From the NCBI GenBank assembly GCA_015499995.1, contig JADNRV010000509.1, positions 1 through 28,218 of the forward strand: a stretch of DNA of 28,218 nt, given 5' to 3'. Position numbers and translations under genes: made by a program. The notes below the pieces were generated by a model. That model had not been told where the DNA came from and ran no database searches. It worked only from the letters and a program-made list of their open reading frames with translations. Every line of letters begins with the position of its first letter. Position 1 is the stretch's first letter. Below, piece after piece: positions 18,589 through 28,218 of this stretch. This DNA is from Flammula alnicola. Lineage: Eukaryota > Basidiomycota > Agaricomycetes > Agaricales > Strophariaceae.

Positions 18589-20590
18589 TTAATCTGAGGC
18601 ATCGCTCCGACTCCCATGATGGGATCGAGAAGTCTGACACATCTTGACGAGGTCATAGATGTAGTTCCACTGCTTGTCGTTGTTTCCTGGGTGAGTCCTG
18701 ATCCTTTTAAGTTTCGGAAAGAGGATATCGAGGTATTGAGCGACGAGAAGCAAGCGCTGGGGGTCGTCATGCGGCGAAGGATTCCCGACGGACAGCTCTT
18801 CCAATCCATGATTGAGCATGTCGGTTGCTAAAGCAGGAACGGGGTAGCTAGGGATGTTCGACAGATGTTTGATACCGCACTGGAATGAGACGAGGTCGGG
18901 GCATGCTTCGACAATTGACCGAAGCCTGGTCAACGACATTCCATTCGTCGCCTGCACTGGTAGATGGAAAATTTTGAGCTTGGAGGGAGCCTCTGTGGTC
19001 AAATGTCGAAGATGACCCTTAAGATCAGAGTCTATCGCCCACCCGGAAATTTCCAAACGTTCTAAGGATTGTTGCAAAAGCAAACGTTCGAACGTCGCAT
19101 TTGGAAGAATGCCAGGGGACGCGTGTTGTGAAATATCTGGCCACTGGTAATGAATGCAGACCGAGTTAAGAGTTTCCTTCCATTTCGACAATAGTTCCTC
19201 CACAAGAGATGCAAAATAATGAGCATCGGGAGTGCGAGTAAAGACTGTCAGGGAGACGTCGTTCACGTCCGCAGAAGCGACGTGGTCTATTACGTCTTTC
19301 AGCAGTTTTGTTTCCCCGACGATGTGAAGTTTTGTTAATTTGTAAAAGCCCAGTTTCTGCGATGGAGCTGGATCAGAGTCATCCATTACATCGGCCGGAT
19401 TGGATGGTAGTTCTGTAGAGGTGAAATTTTGAATCGATGGACAAGGAGAGGGGGGGCGAGTGCTGGGTTCGGACGGAATGGGTGAACCATTGAGCTGGGA
19501 GCTTCTTGTACGAATATCCTCAAGTTCTTTTCGGAGCCGTTGTTGGACTGCACGTTCTTCTTCTTCTTCTTGCCGTCTTTGTTCCGCTTCACGTTTCGCT
19601 ATAATTTTTTTTTTCTGAATTTGTGTCATTTTCGAGGGTTTGGTGGGCGGCGGCGTGGCTGGCCTACTAGGCGGAAAACACGTTGCAGTCATCGGAGGGG
19701 GGAAATAATCAACACTTCGCGCATCAAGAACGAAGGTTTCGAGCTCCGGAAGTTTCCCAATTTCTTCCAAAAGCTCCGAGTCAAACGTCGGCAGCACATC
19801 CAAAAGTTGAAGTTCGCGGAGATTCCTGAAACCTAGACAAACCGTCATCGACTCGCGCGAAATGCGGCTCAGTGGGCCGAGTGTGATGCTGGAGAGGGAC
19901 GACGCCTCGTCCGCGAGGGTGGCCAAATATGATATAAAAGAGTTCTCTTCGGTTCCTGAAAACTCCAGTGATCTGAGAGATGGCGTAAGGAATAGAGAGA
20001 GCTGGGCCAATGATGAATCGGCCACAATAATGCGAAGTCGATTCAACGACGGGAAGAACGGTCCTTGCGTATGGTTATGAAGCTGTGATAGACGGAACAA
20101 TGCTCCAGGGGCGATAGGATGTTCGTTCGGGTCCTGCTTATCGGTGAGGGTGAATTCGGTAATCCTTCGGGCGTACATAGAGAGCTGCCTTAAGTTATCC
20201 TTCAAAATAGCGCCACGCAAGTGCTGTATGATAGGTTATACAACTGTTGACAATACGATAATGATTCCGACTTACGTATACGTGGTCAACGAGTACTAAG
20301 GCGGGCTTAAGCTCCTGAAGTACAGGTAGGAAGGATTGGAGGGCAAGCGGCTCTGAACGATTATCTATTGGCATCCATGGTATCACTCGATTATGGAAAG
20401 AAGAATGAAAAATAGAGGACACACCTAGATCTTCGTTGAGTGGGACAGGCGAGCCGTGCTTTGCACTGTCCAGGGTGGGCGATAAGGAGGAACGGTCGGA
20501 GCTATGAGAAACCATCACAGGATAATCGGGACTAGGACTTTCAAAATCAAGGAGATCGATATCTTCAGTAGAGATACTGGTGATGCTCAT
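18589..20590 (-). CDS. Tandem gene B: LRR-like, F-box-associated type protein with inserted coiled coil, 3 exons, 625 aa
   Basis: Exons 20590-20425, 20352-20276, 20223-18589; 1878 nt in phase. Intron positions and phases equal those of gene A; intron 1 is 72 bp in both. The leader MSITSISTEDIDLLDF is nearly identical to A. Unlike A, an upstream ATG at 20626 stays in frame (12 extra residues), so a longer form is possible. LRR-like strands as in A: LRQLSMYARRITEFTL, FPSLNRLRIIVA, TPSLRSLEFSG, NLRELQLLDVLPTF, YKLTKLHIVGE, LERLEISGWAI, SKLKIFHLPV. The linker differs wholly: residues about 280-322 form a highly charged helix rich in Lys, Arg, Glu and Gln (from KMTQIQKKKIIAKREAEQ on), predicted coiled coil, then SPCPS. 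No F-box is visible. Function unknown; a protein-binding adaptor is the likely class. Confidence 0.8.
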
Positions 20591-21463
20591 CCCTCCCTGG
20601 TCGTGATGGTAGGAGTGAAGGAGCATCCGTGGGCGGAGTTCCTTTATAAAGCAAAATTAAGCGCCCGTGCCTCGTGTTCGATAAGCTATTTTTTTTTCCA
20701 GGCATGAGGGCTTTTCCGCAAGATTAATGTTGCCATCTCCAAGGAAGCAAAGCCACGGATTGCAATGGTGCAAAATTTCCTGTGGCATTGTTGCTGAAAG
20801 CAACGAAGCTTCGATGCACGGCAAGCTCGCGAGAACTTGATGTTTTGACGATATGGATGGGGACCGGAAAAACTTGAGAAAAACTCTACGAAGGCAGCAA
20901 TCTACGAACGGAGACCTTATCAAGGGTCCTGTCCAGCTCCCAAGTTAGAGGTATCGATCGAGGGTGACGTCAACCCCGCATGGCGGACTACTGTTTGACG
21001 TGATGCAATGAGAATCGGCTGTATGCTACACAGCACTCGTCGATGGTAAAATCGCTCCAAATCGCGCAGTGGTGGCAAGAGTGGTGGATTGACAGCCAAC
21101 CCACGGCCCAGGACGACGCTAATCCTGCCCGAACGGCACGACACTGAAGAATCACATATTCCGATTAGGCATGGAGTTCATAGCGGACGATAGATTCTGT
21201 AGAAGAGAGTCCTATTGTTCTATGCAATTATGATGTAAACATGACGGTGAAAGAGTCCCGATATAAATGACAGGGGATAGTACTACTGTGCGTTTATATA
21301 ATATTGTCTGCCAGAGGAGCAAAGTCCGACGTACTAGTGTGTGAGCGACGATAACTAAAAGAGAGGCGGGCATGGAAGGTTCGTGACAGATGGGTCCAAG
21401 AAAAGGAACAAAAGAGTACGAGAAAAGAATCCAGTCCTGGGAAGCAACGCAACAATATAAAGT
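20591..21463. other. Promoter of gene B and 3' region of the chitin synthase gene
   Basis: About 870 bp. The part to about 20795 is the duplicated promoter block. From about 21150 to 21463 lies the probable 3'UTR of the chitin synthase gene. The minus-strand frames in between (20657-20923, 20920-21144) lack domain-like features. Confidence 0.5.
20643..20651 (-). promoter_or_regulatory. TATA box of tandem gene B
   Basis: TTTATAAAG, 53 bp upstream of the MSITS start codon, at the same place as in gene A. It lies only 17 bp upstream of the in-frame ATG at 20626, which argues that transcription usually starts after that ATG and that translation uses the start at 20590. Confidence 0.6.
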
Positions 21464-24400
21464 CTAGTTTTGATTAAGAAGGGCACGATCAATGGACGCG
21501 TTGATCACCGCCTTGCGCGAGGTCAGATCCATGCCGAAATGATCTTCTAACTGGCGACGAATCTCTCGTTTGGTCACGGAATTGAGATCAGCTGCACGCA
21601 GCACATCTTGAACAGCACGATCAATGTCCGCGTCCGAAGGTCCATTGCCAAGGAGCTCCACATCTTCCGGAGTTCGCGTTCGCGGGATAGGGATGTCGAG
21701 GTAGTTCGTAACAGGGCGAGATGGCACTGGCTGAAGGAGCGCCGTCTCCTGCATTGTGTTGAAAGGAGACTGAGGCGTATTTCGGCCGGATTGATAACCT
21801 GGAGGTGGGTACATGCCAAGTTGGGATGGTGCCGGCGAAAAGTTTCGTGGTTCGTAATAGGTTTCGCGACCATAAAGCGACGCAGTGTGCGATTCCGGAT
21901 AACCATCGTTCTTGCCCTTGTTTGGAGGTACCCATGAACCGATACTATGGTTAGATTCTTTGTCCCAGAGCTCGTTTTCCTGCGAAGACGGTTATTGAAC
22001 TGGGTACAAGAAATTTGCAGGAAAAGACTCACGTAGTCGCTCCATGATTTGAGAGGAATGGATCGCGGATCGAATTTACCTTCGTCCTAGAAAACACAGT
22101 TGAGTTCCAAACACGGCATTCAATAACCGTTTTGACTTACATGAACAATCAACTTCTTGCCCGATTCTCCCAAGACAACACGAGTTGCACCCCATGAGAA
22201 ATCGTCCATTTTCCAGAATGAGTAAAGGGGTAGGAAGAAGGAGAATGCCGGAATAGCGAGAATGTAGAAGATCATCCATCCAATCATGTCCCATTTGCGT
22301 CTCAGAATGAAGACCAGAGCTTGAATACCATATATGGCCGCTATCATGATCAAGGAGAGTGTCGGTATAGACTTGCCCTGTCCAGCCACCAAGTAGATGA
22401 GGTAGACGAGCTGAGAAAATGTAAGTACAGACATTTTATCGAAGATGCCAAGAAGAAAACTCACGTAGGCAACAGTGACAGGCTGAGTAAGAGTGGACAC
22501 AAGATCCATCAGTACCACGAAACGCATCGAGAAACAACAGAAGCCACATAATTGCTCCAAGAATATAAGTTCTCCAAGATTGTGGACAGTGGAGTTGATC
22601 CAACGCCGACGCTGTGACAAGAGAACCTTCCAGTCATCGGGGGCCACAGTGTAGGCATGGGCGTCACGAATAAATTGGGTCTTAAAACGAGGGAAGTACT
22701 TGAGAAGGAGTGTCGTCAGGTAACGATCTTCACCGAGATGCAGAAGATTCTTCATGTGTAGTGTGTCGACACGATTTTCAGAATAGTCTTGGATTAACTG
22801 GTTAGAGATGAGCAGAGGCTTATGCGTGTCGGGTGTCCGCAAACGGTAGAGCGTGAAACATCCGGGCAAGCAAGTGACGGAACCGAAGAGACTTTCGAAT
22901 GCTTTGGCCATGTGATGCGAAAGGAAGTATTCGTAAACCTGCATGAAAAGAATTGATGAGACGAAGGAATTGAACAAGAAAAATGTGCCAGATCACCTGC
23001 ATCATGGTTATCAACGACTGCTTCGCGTTGGCCAGCTCCGTTTCTCCACAACAACCCAAAAGTTTCTTGTCGTGGATCATACTAGATTAACGATAAGCAG
23101 AGGACCTAGCCAGACTTCAATGAAAACGTACGCAGATATCAAACGATTAACCGAGAGAGGATCAACAGTCGTATCAGCGTCCACCATGAACAGATATTCG
23201 TAGAATGATGGGTTGACCCCGATAACATTCTTGATTTGATGATACATCTCAAGCTCCAGAGGGTTCATAGGAGAGTTGAAGTGCACCTGATAGACGGATT
23301 AAAAAGAAGAACTGGACAGGAAAGACACGAGGCAGACCTTGTTCAAGAAATGCATGAGAAGCAACTGAGAGTCTCGTTTACCACGATTGCCAGGACGCGA
23401 GCGTTCCGTCGGCTTTCCAATCTTCACGATGACGAGATAAGGAACGACATGGCCAGAGCATTCGTAGAGTCCAGAATAGACCTTGCCCATGTTGTGTTGT
23501 TTAGCGCCCTCGCCAAGAGATACGAAACTGAGAGGCTCGGGGTCCAAATTTGGATCTGCTCCTAGGATGTCCAAGACGATACGTGGCGTTGGTCGATCGT
23601 TTCCTGAACCGACGATCATACCATCACAAATAACGACGAGCAACTTTCGCTTATCGTCGTACTTCATCTGGGCAAGAGAGTCGATAGTCTTGCGCAACGA
23701 CACATCACCCTCCGTGTAACACGGAACTTGGCAAATGACGAATTTGTCGTGGTCTTCAGGAGCACGCGCGGCACTGAAGTTGACGGATGCTAAGAATTTG
23801 AAACCGATGATGGCCAACATCATGACGGAGAGGACGAGCAAAATGTAGTTGGAGAAGAGGCACTGAGGAGACTGTCGATTGTCGACCTTGGCGACCAAGA
23901 ATAGATTTCGCAAGCAGACTTTCTGGGCAGCCAAAACGTTCTTGTCGATATTGAGCGAATTCAGCTGTTTAGTGATGTCTTGTCCGGCATTGAACTTGAA
24001 CAAATCCAAGACATCGCCGTGCATGAAGTTCACGTCGATGCCAGCTGGTGCTTGGGTGCCATCAGGAGTACGAATTGCAGGAGGACTCGTCAGATAGGTG
24101 GTTACATCGTAGACAAGCCCGTTGTAGATCGCCACCGATTTTCCAGTTGATGCAGCATTGCGAACTTCTTTACTAGTCTGGCCGACAAATCCAACACGGG
24201 CTTGATACCGCATCTCGACCATTCGCTCGAAGTACCAGTCAGGGCGCGAGTCATTTGTGAAAGCGCGGAAGTCGTGGTATTGAGCATTCACATCCGTATT
24301 GTTTTTGGAATCCAGGATGACATAGGGGTTGACAGAACCTGATACACCATCACAAAGTGCGCTGACCTGTAAGAGACGTCAATTAGATAGCAACTTCATT

Positions 24401-27400
24401 TAAACAACAAGATGCAAACATACTTGAACGGGGAAAATGCTGTCCGCCGCCTGACCACCATACTTGAGAATCGACTTCGTGGGCACAACGCCAACAACCC
24501 GCTGATGTGTTTGCGCAACCGACGTCAAATCAAAAACCTCGCCACGTATAGAAGTCAGGACATTGTTCGGGCTGAGCGCAGATGAATGAGACGCGAGTTC
24601 GGAAGAGTTGAAAATGTGTTCCGTTGGGCAGATGACGAGTCCGAGAACGGCGATGACGAAGATAGCACAGCCACAAAGGAACCAAATGATTATGTTGAGG
24701 GCCAGCTTCTCCCGCCATGCCTGACGGACGTCCATACGCTTCATCCTGCCGATATGGGTCAACAAGGGCGTTGGAATCCACCACGTCAACATCCAACATA
24801 ACGCAACCCATCGACGACGCGCAGAGCTCTCTTTCAAAATCTCCGTCGTCTCGCCTTCCTGGATCTCGCCCGCCAAAGCCTCCTTCTCCATAAGCCCTCT
24901 CTTGTCGGTGTTCTGGAACATATTACGTGAAGGCGCGTAGGACTCGGAGCCGAAATGCGATACTGAATCATCCCGTTGACTGGTGAATCTGCTGCGATTG
25001 TCAAAATCTTCTGTCGACTTGTTCTCCTCGTAGTCCTCATCATATTGATCGGCGCGTTGGAATGGCGAAGCATTTGCAACCAGAGGAAGGGCTTGATTGG
25101 AACCGGCGTAGGCGTCGTTGTATTGCCCAGACCACGGAGAAGCATCCATGTCGTCGTTAGGCGATCGATATGGGGCATAAGGATCGTTAAGACCACGCGG
25201 TCCAAGGCCTGCCTCAGCTTCAGCATCGCGCATGCGATTCCTCTTCTGTTCCTCGGTATCCCTTGAGCGGACCTGATCTTCGAATTTGTGGAATGCTGCC
25301 TGGGACAAGAAAACCTAGGAATAACCAGTTAGCTGAGATCAAAGATAAAAACATGAACTAAAATGTACCCTATGTGTGCCAAGAACTAGATCCCTTTCAC
25401 CCAAGCCGAATGCTGTTCTTGCCTGGGCAATTACCTCTCGATCATCCCCTTCTGTAACACCTCCGGCTTGTAGTCCATCCTTGTAGCGATCACAGAACTC
25501 TTCCGGCGTCATATTAACCTCGAAGACATTCACACAACGTCTGGCAATCTCAGCCAAACCCACGGCCTTCGCCTGACCCTTGACGCTCCGGCCTTCCAGT
25601 TGATTTGGCAGCTGCGAATCGTTGGGGTTGATGCAAAAGACATACCAAGGCTGTGTCTCGTCGATAGTCTCGAAAAGCGTATCCAAGGCTGCTTTGAACT
25701 CGCCAGCAACGCAAGGACTTGTGCTTGTGATATGTCCCGGAGCACCGGTGGTCTCCTCGTCGTCTCGATCCTTCTCTTCGACATCGACGCTCTCTTTGAC
25801 GGTAGGCATGCGTTTGATGGCGCTCTTCCTCCTGGTCGAGGGTGCTCGCATGGGCTTTACAGCTTGCTGTGCGGCGACGATGGTATCCTCGTTCCGTGGA
25901 TGTGCCTGTGTGGCGATGGCTTTGGCGGAGAAAAGTCCTTTCACGAAGGGGTTGATGGAACCCGTACCCTCGAGTCCATCAGCCGCCCCACGAAGCAACG
26001 AAACGAAGTCCGGGTTGATGGCATCGAGGTTGCGGTCGAGGAAGCCCTCCGAAGAGTAAGTGACAGCGCCATTGTAATGACTGACCGTGAACGAGGGGTA
26101 GCCAGACCTATCGATAGTACCTGCCTTGAAAGAGGAATGGTTTCCCCAGCGTTTCGAAAACGCCTCCACCATCGTATGATCGGTCTTCTTCGGCTGTCGA
26201 CGAGCTTGGTCATCCATGATATGAATGAGGCCGCCTGGCGAATTCTGCAGCAATCGGATGCATTCGGCGTTGTCGAAATAAGGAACTTGGGGCACGAAAC
26301 GCGCGATGCCCTCCAGATTGTACTCGTTCACATGGTCCTCGAATAGCGTCTTCTGAATCCAGTTCTGGAGGCGTTCGTTAGCAAAATTGATACAGAACTG
26401 ATCGAGGGAGTTGGGGCGGCTCGACATGTTTTGCGGTCCAGCAGGTCGAAGAGTCCAATGAAAGTGCTGAAGTCATCCTTGCAGAGACGCTGGTTTATGT
26501 GTTCATTCAACCAAGCAAACAAGAGGGAATACAAGGTCTTGGCAAATCGTCTCTGTTGTCGGAAGCACCATCCGGATCGAGGAAGACGGTGCAAAGCTCT
26601 TTCTTCACGAACTTCGTCTTGTAGGAAAGAGCCGCTTCTAGAGAGGCTGGCTGGATACCCAAAAAGTCGGCCACAATTTCTAAGATGTCGACATTACGGA
26701 CGACGGCAGCATCTTCGTTGCGGTGTCGGTCGATAATGAACTCGAGGTTGCCGAGGTGAAGAATGGCGGCAACAAGTTGGCATGTTTGAGCAACGTGACG
26801 CTTTGAGAATCCAATAGCCTTCAGGGCTATTTTAAGCTGATCAAACCTCAGCCCGTCTTCATCACGACCTCCGTTCGGCCTTGCTGATGTTGTCCCACGC
26901 TGTCCCAAATAGCGGTACGTCGTTTTGTCCAGCAGGTGGAGGTGCTGCCGCTCTTCAGGGGATGCGCCAGCGACGAGATAGTAGAAAATGTGGAAGTTCC
27001 GCTCCCCTGAGGGAACCGCAGAAACGCGATTTCTCTCTAGGTAGTAATCGAGCGTTTTCACGCCCGTAAGTCTTCCCCTATCTGAAAATTGAAGCTCGGT
27101 ATATTTTCCAAAGCGAGAGGCGTTGGGGTTGAAAAGAGTGCGAGCATTGCCGAATGTTTCCAGAACGAATTCTGAGGCCGGTAGCTGGTTAGCGAGCTTC
27201 GAGCCTTTCTTCCCTGGGTTGCTAACGCTGAGCTCGAGCAGTGCCTTGATCGCCAATCGTCGATTTTCCGATTTTCCACTACCTGTTTCTCCACTGGGCA
27301 ACGATTAGTCAGGCGTGATTGTCATGACCAACACCCAACTCACCTGAAAACTATACACTGATCCTGTGTTGTCCTGCGCATATGGTAGTAGGCATTATTG

Positions 27401-27686
27401 GCAATTTGGAAGATGTGGGGTGGGAGGCGTTCGCGGTCTTCTGACGAATCCCTGTATTCGGCGGCATATTTGTGCAGAATTGAATCGCGTTTGAGGAGAC
27501 GTATTTGTGGGGGTTGAGAGCTACGAGCCCTGAGGTTCCAATACTGGTATAAATGGTATCCGTCATGAACCTTTCCCTGAGGCAAGCAACTATGATGTCG
27601 TCCGAAATGGGTGAGAGCTCGGTGAGGTCCGTGGCCGCCTCCAGGCGTTGGTGGACATTCATCGTGGCTGACGACTGCCTGTTCAT
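21464..27686 (-). CDS. Class V chitin synthase with N-terminal myosin motor; motor frameshifted as sequenced
   Basis: Makes chitin at growing tips; multi-pass plasma-membrane/chitosome enzyme. Exons: 27686-27344, 27293-25369, 25314-24424, 24366-23338, 23286-23132, 23081-22997, 22938-22465, 22410-22141, 22086-22033, 21979-21464. About 1914 codons if three missing bases are counted. Numbering on that basis: motor 1 to about 750 with P-loop GETGSGKSE (116-124) and switch [10 protein letters not shown] (170-178); membrane spans near 926-945 and 965-990; cytochrome-b5-like region around [21 protein letters not shown] in [21 protein letters not shown]; signature QRRRW (1586-1590); four or more C-terminal spans; DEK_C domain in the last 55 residues ([18 protein letters not shown]). 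Exon 1 is one base short and exon 2 two bases short of phase, at 27487/27488, 26544/26545 and 26440/26441. All other exons are in frame. Start at 27686 follows an in-frame TGA; Met at 27662 is an alternative. Confidence 0.93.
22411..22464 (-). other. In-frame intron without stop codon in the chitin synthase membrane region
   Basis: 54 bp, donor GTGAGT, acceptor TTTTCTCAG. Removing it joins QPVTVAY to LVYLIYLV, the order expected in the family; keeping it would add 18 residues without a stop. The canonical splice sites and family pattern favour removal. Confidence 0.75.
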
Positions 27687-28218
27687 CGTTGAGGAAGCCG
27701 AGCGGGCACCTAAGACCGCTCAATACGCCTTTTAATGAAGTTTTGGAGAGGGAGAGAGAGAGGGAATGTCGTGGTCGTGGTGCAAGAATCCTTTTCCCAG
27801 CCTTTCCACCGTCCACGTGCCAGTTGGTAGCTGACGTACACAAACTGGCCGTTCTTCTTTCTCAAACTCCGAACGAAGTACTACTACGAGGCTCAACAAG
27901 TCTCACGTTCTACCCAAAGTATTTCATGTCTCGAACTCTCAAGGAACCTGGCTTTTGTGGAATTTTAAAGAGAAATTTTTACCAGTTGAAGGCTTGGTCG
28001 CCAGAAGTATTTTGGAAGCATGATGCGAGACCAAACACATGGTATCCCAGAGACAAGACACAGCCGCGGTATGTATGTGACGAGAATTCCGAAGCACTGC
28101 GGCAGAAAATCACCAGAGCATCAAAGGAATTCTAGACCCCCATACACGCATCGCCTTTGTTCAATGTTGCTTAGGTCTCCGGAGTCCGGACTTTAGAATT
28201 CGAAAAGTGCGATTGAGC
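27687..28218. other. Upstream region of the chitin synthase gene to the right edge
   Basis: About 530 bp. Apart from the CT-rich run and CACGTG nothing was recognised. The 148-codon plus frame 27689-28135 overlaps the promoter, owes its R/E run to the GA repeat and has no recognisable domain. Part of a further gene could start beyond the edge. Confidence 0.45.
27745..27819 (-). promoter_or_regulatory. Candidate promoter elements of the chitin synthase gene
   Basis: On the minus strand a CT-rich run (27764-27745, CCCTCTCTCTCTCCCTCTCC) lies 60-80 bp upstream of the ATG, typical of fungal core promoters without a TATA box. A CACGTG palindrome lies at 27814-27819. Both are pattern matches without functional proof. 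Confidence 0.4.

Larger units (their letters stand above)
18540..20795 (-). repeat. Tandem duplication unit, copy B
   Basis: Partner of 15670-17940. Similarity fades upstream after the block GCAATGGTGCAAA (near 20770) and downstream just past the stop codon, so the duplication seems to have been one gene with its own promoter. Confidence 0.7.

Noticed and set aside
15690..20590. Calling the tandem pair true F-box proteins
   Set aside because: No F-box pattern could be seen in the N-terminal 80 residues; only the LRR-like part resembles that family.
25600..26346. 248-codon plus-strand open frame
   Set aside because: Antisense to conserved myosin-motor coding sequence on the minus strand; a shadow of that frame.
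26440..27488. Programmed ribosomal frameshifting in the motor domain
   Set aside because: Three separate shifts would be needed, with no slippery heptamer visible at any site; mutation or sequence error is simpler.
27689..28135. 148-codon plus-strand open frame at the right edge
   Set aside because: It overlaps the chitin synthase 5' region, its Arg/Glu run comes from the GA repeat, and it has no domain-like sequence or splice context.

Overview
The window looks like nuclear DNA of a filamentous basidiomycete, most likely a mushroom-forming Agaricomycete. Genes are cut by many short introns (mostly 50-80 bp, GT..AG). The gene set also fits: a myosin-headed chitin synthase with a DEK_C tail, a mannitol-dehydrogenase-type SDR, an Msc2/Zrg17-type zinc carrier and F-box-associated LRR-like proteins. 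No tRNA, rRNA, CRISPR or bacterial-style operon was seen.

Left part (1-10117). A DUF2461 protein gene runs off the left edge on the minus strand. After about 1.9 kb without a recognisable gene comes a complete 11-exon acetyl-CoA synthetase on the plus strand. Then, on the minus strand, come a 10-exon SDR (mannitol dehydrogenase/sorbose reductase type) and a small gene for a roughly 79-residue single-span membrane protein that has a 5'UTR intron and possibly a 6-nt microexon.

Middle (10118-15689). A 6-exon cation diffusion facilitator (Zrg17-like, with metal-site residues replaced) lies on the minus strand. Upstream of it is a spacer with one copy of a dispersed repeat and then a 1.17 kb non-autonomous DNA transposon. 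The transposon has CACTG termini, a 3-bp target duplication (AAT), subterminal repeats and a GC-richer core, and most resembles a CACTA/EnSpm element.

Right part (15690-28218). A tandem pair of paralogous minus-strand genes (A and B) encodes LRR-like proteins of the F-box-associated kind. Promoter, introns and both ends are conserved, while the central linker has been replaced and B has gained a charged coiled coil. The rightmost gene is a class V chitin synthase fused to an N-terminal myosin motor. Its motor domain carries three single-base deletions, established by exon-length arithmetic and by family-like sequence resuming in a new frame, whereas the chitin synthase half is intact.

The genes do not form an obvious pathway. 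They look like ordinary housekeeping and accessory genes in a region with local duplication and transposon activity. The points most worth a second look are the clustered lesions in the myosin head, the CACTA-like element and its core, and the divergent linker of the tandem pair.
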